Below, piece after piece: positions 1-7,800 of a DNA stretch of 64,000 nucleotides. The notes below the pieces were generated by a model. It searched no databases and was not told where the DNA came from. It saw only the letters and a program-made list of their open reading frames with translations. The translations under genes were made by a program, and so were the position numbers. Each line of letters opens with the position of its first letter. Position 1 is the stretch's first letter. This DNA is from Microbacterium sp. A20 (GTDB taxonomy: Bacteria; Actinomycetota; Actinomycetes; Actinomycetales; Microbacteriaceae), in the NCBI RefSeq assembly GCF_004794515.1, contig NZ_SSDF01000052.1, positions 1 through 64,000 of the forward strand, in the 5' to 3' direction.

Positions 1-51
1 GATGCTCCCACGACCCAGCCATCACAGCCAGGCCCGCAGGGCAACTTCTCT

Positions 52-79
52 ATCTTACCGATCCCGTTTCCGTTGTCAA
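52..79 (-). promoter_or_regulatory. Promoter of an rRNA operon that lies left of the window
   Basis: Read on the minus strand, TTGACA (74-79) and TAAGAT (52-57) are separated by 16 bases, a near-consensus housekeeping promoter. The downstream sequence (50 to 1) carries a GC-rich inverted repeat and resembles, as I recall it, the leader upstream of 16S rRNA genes in Microbacteriaceae. No coding start follows inside the window. I infer that this is the main rrn promoter and that 16S rRNA begins beyond base 1. Confidence 0.7.
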
Positions 80-97
80 GTCCGAGTTTCTTCGGCC

Positions 98-505
98 TGA
101 CCGTGGGAACGGACCAGCACCTTCATCCTTTTCACTCAGCGAGTGTCTGGGATTCGGGAGGTGTTCGATGCTTGACGGGAGCCGGTCCGAGGACCTCCGC
201 TCAACCGTTTGGGGCGAACAAGTAATAAGTTACGCGGATCCCGGGGATCCGGCAAATCAGGGCGGACCGCCGGGCGTGTCGCGCGGAAACCCGCCTCACG
301 GCGCTGTCTTCGACGGCGGCGAGAGCACGCCCCTCGATCACGCCCACGCGCGCGCGACTGCGTTCGAGAACAGGTGCGTCCGACTACGGGTGCATTCGAC
401 AGGGAGGGAAACCGGCGTCGTCCCTCACTCCCCGCGGTCACTCCGGCCGCCTGCTCGAGCGAGCACGTCGGCCTAGGGAGCCCGTAGGGACAATGAGAAC
501 CCGGT
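98..505. other. Gene-free stretch upstream of the rRNA promoter
   Basis: I see no supportable gene. Short open frames on both strands have no family resemblance, no ribosome binding site, and Arg/Ser/Pro-rich compositions typical of out-of-frame GC-rich DNA. The stretch lies between the rrn promoter and the tRNA-Ala terminator and probably holds upstream activating sequence for the rRNA operon. A short palindrome built on GGATCC lies near 237-250. Confidence 0.5.
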
Positions 506-543
506 AAAAGAAGAAAGCCCCCGGTGCTCACCGGGGGCTTTCA
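506..543 (-). terminator. Rho-independent terminator of tRNA-Ala
   Basis: On the minus strand a stem AAAGCCCCCGGTG / CACCGGGGGCTTT (about 514-542) is followed by a T-rich tail, TTCTTCTTTTA. It sits 8 bases past the 3' end of the tRNA-Ala gene. Confidence 0.85.
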
Positions 544-550
544 TGTTCTG

Positions 551-623
551 TGGACCTAAGGGGATTCGAACCCCTGACCTCCTCGATGCGAACGAGGCGC
601 GCTACCAACTGCGCCATAGGCCC
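551..623 (-). tRNA. tRNA-Ala (anticodon CGC)
   Basis: A 73-nt cloverleaf on the minus strand. The acceptor stem is GGGCCTA paired with TAGGTCC (one G-T pair), the anticodon stem is CCTCG/CGAGG with loop TTCGCAT, and the T arm has GGTTCGAATCC. The anticodon CGC reads GCG codons (alanine). The discriminator base is A, and CCA is not encoded. A terminator follows directly. Confidence 0.95.
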
Positions 624-675
624 GTGAACGAGATCTACGCTATCACGACGAAAGCGCTGCTCGCTTCTGCACCGA

Positions 676-1521
676 TCAACCGGCGGCACGACGCGAGAGC
701 ATCTCCCGCACATGCGCCTCGATCTCGGCATCGTCGACGAATCCCATCTTCGCGTACGGAGACGACGCGGCAGGAAGCTGCACGGGTGCGGCCGGCGCCA
801 TCTGCTCGGCGCGCTCACGCAGCGCTGCGACTCTGGCCGCCTTGCGGCGCTGCTCCTGCGCCTCGATCTGGGCCTGCGCCGCCTGCGCGCGTGACCCCGA
901 CACGGACACGAGCGGCTCGGGCAGCGGACGCGGAGTCCACGTCGCCGGCCCCTGGTCGTGCAATACAGGCGTCGCGCGCTCCGCGATCGGTGCCTTCACC
1001 TCGTGGGTGGCGCGCGCCGCACGATTCGCGACCGCAGCCATCCTCTGCAGCGCGATCCCGGCGGGCAGGATCAACGCCCCACCGAGCCACAGCAGCAAAG
1101 ACGAACCGGCAGCCACGAGCTGCCAGACGCCGAAACCGACCACGGCAAGACCGAGCAGGAGGGAGATGGTCGCGACCATGCGCACCCTGCGACGGGCACG
1201 AGCACGACGGATCACCGGGTCGGCTCGGGTCGCAGCAAGCTCCTGGCGAAGCGACTCGAGCTCGGCGGCCTCACGTTCCGACTGCACCCGCTTGGCGAGC
1301 TTCTGCTGAGCCAGCGCCGTGCGGGCGTTCAGCTCGACGTGCACCTCGCCCGGCGTCTCGCTCGTCTCGGCGAGGATGCGGAGCGCCTGGTTCAGTCGAA
1401 CGGCGTTGCGTTCCGCGGCGTTGTACTGGAAGCGGCCTCTCCACGACGGGAGGAGATAGAGCATCCAGAGGAGCACGGCGACGAGCACGATCACTCCCCC
1501 GCTCAGCACCGGCCCGTCCAT
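676..1521 (-). CDS. sepX: SepX/GlpR-type divisome membrane protein
   Basis: A 281-residue protein with an N-terminal membrane segment (about residues 5-25), a charged helical stretch rich in Glu and Arg (about 60-110), two adjacent membrane segments (about 112-160) and a polar C-terminal tail. This layout matches the actinobacterial SepX (mycobacterial GlpR) family, membrane proteins that support FtsZ ring and septum formation. The assignment is strengthened by gene order: in mycobacteria the family member sits beside rimJ, galU, a formyl-THF cyclo-ligase and an FmdB protein, as here. The start is ATG at 1521. A -10-like TACCGT ends 7 bases upstream and there is no clear ribosome binding site, so the mRNA may be leaderless. 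Confidence 0.75.
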   Translation of the reverse strand: MDGPVLSGGVIVLVAVLLWMLYLLPSWRGRFQYNAAERNAVRLNQALRILAETSETPGEVHVELNARTALAQQKLAKRVQSEREAAELESLRQELAATRADPVIRRARARRRVRMVATISLLLGLAVVGFGVWQLVAAGSSLLLWLGGALILPAGIALQRMAAVANRAARATHEVKAPIAERATPVLHDQGPATWTPRPLPEPLVSVSGSRAQAAQAQIEAQEQRRKAARVAALRERAEQMAPAAPVQLPAASSPYAKMGFVDDAEIEAHVREMLSRRAAG

Positions 1522-1612
1522 ATCGACAACGGTACGGGTTCGGAGGTGACTGAGCCGTACAGAAGGGCGCGTGTCGCGGCGAGTCCGTCAGGATCGCCCG
1601 GTGATCACCGGC

Positions 1613-2242
1613 TCAGAGAGCGATGCGGTCGGACGGGGGCACCGTCGCGGCGTCGGGCGGCACCTGACCGCTGAGCCAGCGGGCGAGCACTCCCTGAGGG
1701 ACATCTTCCCGAGTCAGCGCGAACGCGTAGTGGTCACGCCAGTCGCCGTCGATATGGATGTACCGGCGGCGCAGCCCCTCGTAGCGGAACCCGAGCTTCT
1801 GGACGATCCGAAGGCTCGCGGCGTTCTCCGGCCGGATGCAGATCTCCATCCGATGCAGTCCGTACTCCGTGAAGCAGGCATCGGTCGCCAGCGCCACGGC
1901 GGTGGGGGTGATGCCCCGACCCGCGAAACGCTCACTCACCCAATACCCGATCGTCGCCGAACAGAGGGAGCCTCTCGAGACTCCCCACACGTTCAGCTGC
2001 CCGGCGACCTCGCCGTCGTACTCCATGACGAACGGATAGCCCGAGCCGTCACGGTACTGCTGAAGCAGTCGGCGGATGCTGAGCCGCATGTCGAACGAGA
2101 CGGAACCGTAGGGGACGGTCGCCTCCCACGGCTGGAGCCATGATCTGTTCGCGAGCAGCTCGTGCTGCAACGGACGGGCGTCCTTCGCACGCACGAGCCG
2201 CAGCTCGATCGGTCCGTGTCGCATTCCCGTCGCCAGATCCAT
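1613..2242 (-). CDS. GNAT-family N-acetyltransferase, RimJ/RimL type
   Basis: A 209-residue acetyltransferase of the RimJ/RimL group, which transfers acetyl from acetyl-CoA to N-terminal amines of proteins; the substrate here is unknown. The fold shows the GNAT acetyl-CoA signature ERFAGRGI (about residues 110-117) and the late motif ENAASLRIVQKLGF typical of these enzymes. The ATG at 2242 is chosen because GGAGGT lies 9 bases upstream; longer readings run back into galU. It lies 25 bases after galU and is probably co-transcribed with it. In mycobacteria moeA sits between these two genes and is missing here. Confidence 0.85.
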   Translation of the reverse strand: MDLATGMRHGPIELRLVRAKDARPLQHELLANRSWLQPWEATVPYGSVSFDMRLSIRRLLQQYRDGSGYPFVMEYDGEVAGQLNVWGVSRGSLCSATIGYWVSERFAGRGITPTAVALATDACFTEYGLHRMEICIRPENAASLRIVQKLGFRYEGLRRRYIHIDGDWRDHYAFALTREDVPQGVLARWLSGQVPPDAATVPPSDRIAL

Positions 2243-2267
2243 GCCGCACCGACCTCCGCAGAATCGC

Positions 2268-3155
2268 CTAGAGGCGCTCTGCGAACTCCTTGAGCCACGG
2301 CCGCAGCTCGGGGCCGAGGTCCTCCCGATCCGAGGCGAGCTGGACGATCGCCTTGATGTAGTCGACGCGGTCGCCCGTGTCGTAGCGGCGTCCGCCGAAG
2401 ACGACACCGACGACGCCGGGGCCCTCGGGATCGGTCGCGAGCTCCTGCAGCGCATCCGTGAGCTGGATCTCGCCGCCCTTGCCCGGCTCGGTGCGCTCGA
2501 GGATCTCGAACACGGACGCGGGAAGCACGTAGCGGCCGATGATGGCGAGGTTCGAAGGAGCGTCTTCCGCCGCCGGCTTCTCGACCAGACCGGTCACACG
2601 GACGGCATCCGAGCCCTCGATCGGCTCGACCGCGGCCGCGCCGTACATGTGGATGTTGGCCGGGTCGACCTCCATCAGGGCGATCACTGCGGCGCCGGTG
2701 CGTTCGTGCTCGGCGATCATGTCGGTCAGGAGCGGATCGCGCTCGTCGATGAGGTCGTCGCCCAGCAGCACGGCGAACGAGCTGTCGCCGACGTGGGTGC
2801 GCGCGCGCAGGACCGCGTGTCCGAGACCCTTCGGCTCGCCCTGTCGGACGAAGTGGATGTCGGCGAGGTCGCTGGACTTCATCACGCGCTCGAGGCGCCC
2901 CGTGTCGCCCTTCTCCATGAGCTTCACCTCGAGCTCGGGCACCGAGTCGAAGTGGTTGGAGATCGCGTTCTTGTTGCGGCCGATGATGACGAGGATGTCG
3001 TCGATACCAGCGTCCGCCGCCTCTTCGACGACGTATTGGATCGCCGGCTTGTCGACGACGGGAAGCATCTCTTTCGGCATCGCCTTCGTCGCGGGCAGGA
3101 ATCGCGTGCCCAGTCCTGCCGCGGGAATGACGGCTTTGATCTTGTGGTCAGCCAT
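2268..3155 (-). CDS. galU: UTP--glucose-1-phosphate uridylyltransferase
   Basis: A 295-residue enzyme that makes UDP-glucose from UTP and glucose-1-phosphate for cell envelope polysaccharides. The nucleotide-binding signature AAGLGTRFLPATKAMPKE lies at residues 12-29, and the sugar-binding EKP motif of the family is present. Length and sequence are typical of bacterial GalU. The start ATG at 3155 has GGGAGG directly upstream, but also TAGGCT 6 bases upstream, so it could be translated from either a leadered or a leaderless mRNA. It diverges from the cyclo-ligase gene at 3197 across 41 bases. Confidence 0.95.
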   Translation of the reverse strand: MADHKIKAVIPAAGLGTRFLPATKAMPKEMLPVVDKPAIQYVVEEAADAGIDDILVIIGRNKNAISNHFDSVPELEVKLMEKGDTGRLERVMKSSDLADIHFVRQGEPKGLGHAVLRARTHVGDSSFAVLLGDDLIDERDPLLTDMIAEHERTGAAVIALMEVDPANIHMYGAAAVEPIEGSDAVRVTGLVEKPAAEDAPSNLAIIGRYVLPASVFEILERTEPGKGGEIQLTDALQELATDPEGPGVVGVVFGGRRYDTGDRVDYIKAIVQLASDREDLGPELRPWLKEFAERL

Positions 3156-3196
3156 CCTCCCAGCCTAGCGGTGAGCGTCGCCGTAGACTCGGAGCC

Positions 3197-3793
3197 ATGT
3201 CGAATGACGTCGAACACGCCAAACGCGCACTCCGCGCCGAACTGCGCGAACGACGCCAGCTCCTCTCCGATCCGCAGCGCGAGGCCGCTGCCCTGGCGAT
3301 CGGCGAGCGCCTCGACGCCCTGGTAGACGAGCTCGGCGCGCGGTCGATCTCCTGCTTCCTGTCGACGACGACCGAGCCGGGCACCCGTGACTTCGTGACG
3401 AGGGCGGTGCGCCGCGGCATCCGTGTCCTGCTGCCGGTCACCCGCGCCGACGGCTTGCTGGACTGGGCGGTGGCCACCGACGACGACGAGGTCGCCGAGG
3501 GTCTGCATGGTCTGCCGGAGCCGACCGGAGAAGTCCTCGGGCCGATCGCGGTCAACGACGTCGACCTCATGATCGTCCCGGCCGCCGCCGTGGACCGCAC
3601 CGGGATGCGGATGGGCTGGGGACGCGGTTACTTCGACAAGACGATCGGCTCCATGGAGCAGTGCCCGCCCGTCTACGCGGTCATCTATGATTCCGAGGTA
3701 CTCGACGAACTTCCGCGAGAGGTGCACGACCAGCCCGTGAACGGGATCGTGACACCGTCGCAGACTCTCACCCTGTCGCCTCGGCGACGCTGA
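3197..3793 (+). CDS. 5-formyltetrahydrofolate cyclo-ligase
   Basis: A 198-residue cytoplasmic enzyme that converts 5-formyl-THF to 5,10-methenyl-THF with ATP, returning stored folate to the one-carbon pool. The C-terminal signature GMRMGWGRGYFDKTI (residues 136-150), which forms the ATP/phosphate-binding loop, is intact. Upstream, TAGACT ends 7 bases before the ATG and no strong ribosome binding site is seen, which suggests a leaderless transcript. It is followed 15 bases later by the FmdB-type gene and then mscL, an arrangement shared with mycobacteria. Confidence 0.93.
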   Translation: MSNDVEHAKRALRAELRERRQLLSDPQREAAALAIGERLDALVDELGARSISCFLSTTTEPGTRDFVTRAVRRGIRVLLPVTRADGLLDWAVATDDDEVAEGLHGLPEPTGEVLGPIAVNDVDLMIVPAAAVDRTGMRMGWGRGYFDKTIGSMEQCPPVYAVIYDSEVLDELPREVHDQPVNGIVTPSQTLTLSPRRR

Positions 3794-3808
3794 ACCGCAA
3801 GGACCCCC

Positions 3809-4081
3809 ATGCCCACCTACGCCTATGCCTGCACGTCGTGCGGACACAAGTTCGACGCCGTGCAGAGCTTCGCGGATGACGCCCTGACGGTGTGCCCCGA
3901 GTGCGGCGGCCAGCTGCGCAAGCAGTACGGCTCGATCGGCGTGACCTTCAACGGGTCCGGCTTCTATCGCACGGACTCGCGCGCCAAATCCGGTGGATCC
4001 TCAGATGCTTCGACATCATCGAAGACGGAATCGACGACGAGCGCCAAACCGGCAGCTGCGTCGACTCCGGCCTCCTCGTGA
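3809..4081 (+). CDS. FmdB-family zinc-ribbon protein
   Basis: A 90-residue protein. Residues 1-40 form the FmdB/CxxC zinc ribbon with Cys8-x-x-Cys11 and Cys29-x-x-Cys32. The motif GVTFNGSGFYRTDSR that follows is conserved in the family. The C-terminal third is low-complexity Ser/Thr/Ala. The biochemical role is not established; a regulatory or redox-sensing function has been proposed for actinobacterial members. It is downstream of the cyclo-ligase and upstream of mscL on the same strand, so probably one transcript. Confidence 0.85.
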   Translation: MPTYAYACTSCGHKFDAVQSFADDALTVCPECGGQLRKQYGSIGVTFNGSGFYRTDSRAKSGGSSDASTSSKTESTTSAKPAAASTPASS

Positions 4082-4105
4082 GGCCCTGATCTACTGGGGG
4101 ATCCC

Positions 4106-4528
4106 ATGCTCAAAGGTTTCAAGGACTTCCTGCTGCGCGGGAACGTGATCGATCTGGCCGTGGCGGTCGTCATCGGCACGGCGTTCACCGCGATCGTGAC
4201 CGCCGTGGTCAACAGCATCATCAACCCCTTCATCTCGCTCTTCCTCAAGGCGGACGCGGCAGGAGAGTTCGGGATCCCCGTTCCGAACATCTACGGGGAG
4301 ACGGTGACGTTCCCGATCGGCGACCTGATCTCGGCGATCATCAGCTTCCTCGCCGTCGCCGCTGTCGTCTACTTCGTCTTCGTGCTGCCGATGAACACCT
4401 TCAAGGCCCACGTCGAAGCCCGCAAGGGCACGCCGGCCGAGGAGCCGGAGGAGGAGCCCGCCGCAGCAAGTGAGGCCGAACTCCTGGTGGAGATCCGCGA
4501 CCTGCTCAAGGCTCAGCGCGGCGCCTGA
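4106..4528 (+). CDS. mscL: Large-conductance mechanosensitive channel
   Basis: A 140-residue membrane protein of the MscL family, the pore that opens under membrane tension during osmotic downshock. It starts with the amphipathic [20 protein letters not shown], has TM1 at about residues 15-45, a periplasmic loop, TM2 at about 70-95, and a charged Glu-rich C-terminal helix bundle ending in [11 protein letters not shown]. Length is typical. It is the last gene of a short operon closed by a strong terminator at 4548. Confidence 0.95.
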   Translation: MLKGFKDFLLRGNVIDLAVAVVIGTAFTAIVTAVVNSIINPFISLFLKADAAGEFGIPVPNIYGETVTFPIGDLISAIISFLAVAAVVYFVFVLPMNTFKAHVEARKGTPAEEPEEEPAAASEAELLVEIRDLLKAQRGA

Positions 4529-4547
4529 CGGCCTCCGCTCTTACGCG

Positions 4548-4585
4548 AGACGCACGGTTCCTCTTCGGAGGGACCGTGCGTCTTT
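4548..4585 (+). terminator. Rho-independent terminator after mscL
   Basis: A stem AGACGCACGGTYC / GGACCGTGCGTCT with the short loop CTCTTCGGA is followed by TTTCGTTC. It closes the cyclo-ligase/FmdB/mscL transcript. Confidence 0.85.
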
Positions 4586-4613
4586 CGTTCGTGGCGCACT
4601 CGCCGTCGAACGA

Positions 4614-4820
4614 TCAATAGTGCGGCGGCACGTCCTGAATGAGCTGATCATCGTTCGGGCCCTTCGCACCCTTCGGTCGGGCACGCGGCGGGGCCGGATG
4701 ATCGGTCCCGGTCTCCGGCGCGGGGTCGCTCCCGGGCACCGGCGTCAGTCGTGCGCGACGCGATCCGGGGACTCGCACCACCCGCTGACGCGGAACATCA
4801 GGGTTGACCTGGTCAGTCAT
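4614..4820 (-). CDS. Small hypothetical protein coupled to the SF1-helicase-like gene
   Basis: A 68-residue, proline- and arginine-rich soluble protein with no membrane segment. I do not recognise a family. The last 15 or so residues (GPNDDQLIQDVPPHY) look like a defined motif, whereas the middle looks disordered. The ATG at 4818-4820 overlaps the final codons and stop of the upstream helicase-like gene (stop at 4813) by 8 bases, the arrangement expected for translational coupling, which argues that the small frame is real and works with that protein. Confidence 0.55.
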   Translation of the reverse strand: MTDQVNPDVPRQRVVRVPGSRRARLTPVPGSDPAPETGTDHPAPPRARPKGAKGPNDDQLIQDVPPHY

Positions 4821-7800
4821 TCGGGGTGTCTGCGATATCGAGCGGCTGGGTGTCGTTCTCAGCCCGCGGCACCGTATCGGAGATACCCAGCACGGCGGCG
4901 ATACGTGTCGCGACCGTCGCCGGATCGCTGTAGAGATCGAACGCATGCACGCGCACGTAGTGCCAGCCGAGGCGACGGAGCACGTGCGGCCGCAGCCGCA
5001 GCGTCTCGCGCAGGGACTCTCCGCGCGACTCCGGGTCGGGCTCGATCACGACCGCTTTGCCCCCGTGCTGCGCGACCAGCGGCAGGAGTCCGCGATAGTC
5101 GACGTCGACGGAGGCTCCGAGCCTCCGCAGTTCCCTGGCCAGTGCGAGGGTGAGCGGATCGGCCAGATCCTCGAGCCGAGCATCCCTGCCGCGAGCGGCG
5201 AGGCCGCCGAGGATAGACATGAGTGTGGCTGCGCCGTGCTCGAGGCGTCCGTCATCGAAGGAGGACGGACGGATCGACGAGACGAGGACCATCGAGCGGC
5301 GCGCTCGGGTCATCCCGACCGTGAGGAGACGCTCGCCGTCGGGTGTGGAGAGGTCGCCGAAGTCGCTCAGGACGCGCCCGTGTTTGGTGAGTCCGAACCC
5401 GAGCGAGAAGATCACCCGATCGCGGCTCTCGGCCACGGACTCCTCGAGGGTCAGGACGGCGAACGGCTCCGCAGTGTCCCGACCGACGAAGTCCGCTACG
5501 TCGGAACGTCCGGCGAAGGCGGCGGTGACAGCGGCGCGCACGCGCTCGGCGTGACGCGCGCTGGCGGTGACGACCATGAGGGATTCGGTCGGCCGGTGCA
5601 CGGCGTGCTCGACCACGAGGGTCACCACGCGCGCGACCTCGGCATCGGGGCTCTCGACCGCACCGGACACCGGGTCGGGGGTCCCTGTGCCGCCCTCGAC
5701 GTAGTCGACCGTGAGGCTGCCTCGCCCCAGATACGAACCCGCCCACGGGAGGGACACGATCTCGCCCCCGTAGAACGCGTCGTTGATGAGCTCGGCGAGA
5801 TCCTCGCCGCCGGCGCGGTAGCTGCGCGTCAGAGTCATCACGGGCAGGAGCTCGGACAGGCGCTCGAACACCGAGACGTCGTCGAACGGCACCTCCGCCT
5901 CCCACGTGTCCTCCGGATCGACGGCGATGTGGAACGGCGTGGGACGCTGCGTGACCGGATCGCCGAACGCGACCACCTGGCGTGCTCGACGGATCGCCGG
6001 CGCGGCCTCTGCGAGGTTGATCGCTGCGGCATCGACGAGCAGCACGGTGTCGAACTCGACCGACTCCGGGATCTCGGGAACGAGGTACGGGGAGGAGATC
6101 CAGACGGGTGCGAGGACGTCGACGAGTGTCGGCGCAGCGCTGACGACCTGCGCCGTGGTCGCGGCGGGCTGAGTCAGCGCACGCCGGAGATGCTGCGACT
6201 GCTGGGGTTCATCGACGATCGCGATCCGCCACTGGTTGGCGAGCTGCCATGCGAGCAGGGGGCCCGCCATCGCGGCGTGCGCCTCGTCGACGAGCCGGAA
6301 GTCGCGTTCGAGGCGATCCACGACGGCGGTGTTCGCACCGAGGAGCGCGCGGTTGTCCTGCAGGGCGCGCTCGAGGAGCGACTGCCACCAGGCGAACTCG
6401 AGCTCCTCCCCCACCTGCGACTCGGCCACGTGCCGCACCGAGAGCTCCGCGAGCAGCGGCTCGAGCCCGAGGAGCGCGAGTCGATCGCGCAGCTGCGCGC
6501 GTTCCACGAGGTTCTCGAAGACGTCGGATTTGGCGGCGAGACCGGCAAGAGTGCGGACGAGCCGTGCGACAGGGAGCGATGCCAGCGGCTCGCGGCGGCC
6601 CAGCGCGGCATCCAGCTCGGCGAGCTCGGCCTCGACCCGCTGCCAGGCCACGTACACGTCGGCGAGACCGAGCGGGATCTCCGGTGCAACTCCTGCCTCG
6701 ACGTACCGCTGCCACTGAGTGCGCTGGGTCTGGATCCGCAGCAGCGCCTCGTGCATCTCGGTGACGTGGACGCCGGGACGCACGTACTCCTTCGCCAGCC
6801 GCCGCAGCCGCCGCCGATTCGCTCCGGAGAGACCAGGGGCGTCACGACGCGAGCCGTGCGCCTGGATGAGCTCGCCGAGCGGCCGCTCGAAGACGGTGGG
6901 ACTGAAGCGGTCGAGCGAGTCGCGGATGCCCTGCAGCAGGCGCAGATACTCGCCGAGCTCGTCGATCGTCGCGAACGGTCGCATGTGCGTCTGAGCGATC
7001 AGTTCGTAGCCGCGCTCGAGAAGAGCGGGGACGCTGTCCGAGTGCAGCCGACCGGCCAGCTCGTGCGCAGCCCGGGCTGCCTCGGTGCTGGTGAAGGTCA
7101 CGCCGTACCACGGCGAATCGTTCGGGCCGAAGCGGAACTCGCCGAGACGTGCAGCTTGCGCGAGCGCTTCTGCCGCCTCACGTCGATCTGCCGCGAGCCG
7201 GCGAAGGGCATCGGTTCCGAGCCGGGCGGTGGTCGACGGCGGCACCGGCAGCGACGCGAGCCGGGTGAGCTGGCGGGTCGCGTCGAGCACCGAGGCGTTC
7301 ACGCCGGCGATGGGAGCCGTGAGCGCCTGGCGATAGTCGCGGAGGACCGTCCGGAGGCGCACCAGCGCGTCGTCGACCTCGCTGACCTTGGGGGCCGTCG
7401 CCTTCTCGTTGCGGCCGATCGCCCTGACCAGGTCGCGACGCACGCTCGCCGGCGAGATCGCCAGGCTGTCGAGCCCGATACCGGCGAGCCGATGACGAAC
7501 GCCGTCGAGCGTCGAACGACGGGCCGAGACCACGAGCACGCGCTTGCCGCCGCGGACGAGTTCGCCTAGCGCATTGATCACCGTCTGCGTTCCGCCTGTG
7601 CCGGGGAGCGTCGCCACCGTGAGCGAGTGCCCGGCGGCGATGCGCGCGAGAACGGCTTCCTGCTCGGCGTCCGCGTCGAGAAGGAGGTTGTCCGATGCGG
7701 GAGCCCGATCGTCGGGTCCGGTGTGGTGGGGCGTGGCCCGAGGCGCCGTCACACGCTCGCGATCGCCGACATGACCGCCCAGCGCGTTGAGGAGCACGTG

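Noticed and set aside
136-531. Possible protein genes in the first 530 bases on both strands
   Set aside because: Short frames, no ribosome sites, no homology I recognise, and they lie between an rRNA promoter and a tRNA terminator.
4804-7569. Long open frame on the plus strand opposite the SF1-helicase-like gene
   Set aside because: Antisense shadow of a GC-rich gene. Composition is rich in Arg, Glu and His without family features, and the opposite strand encodes a coherent protein.
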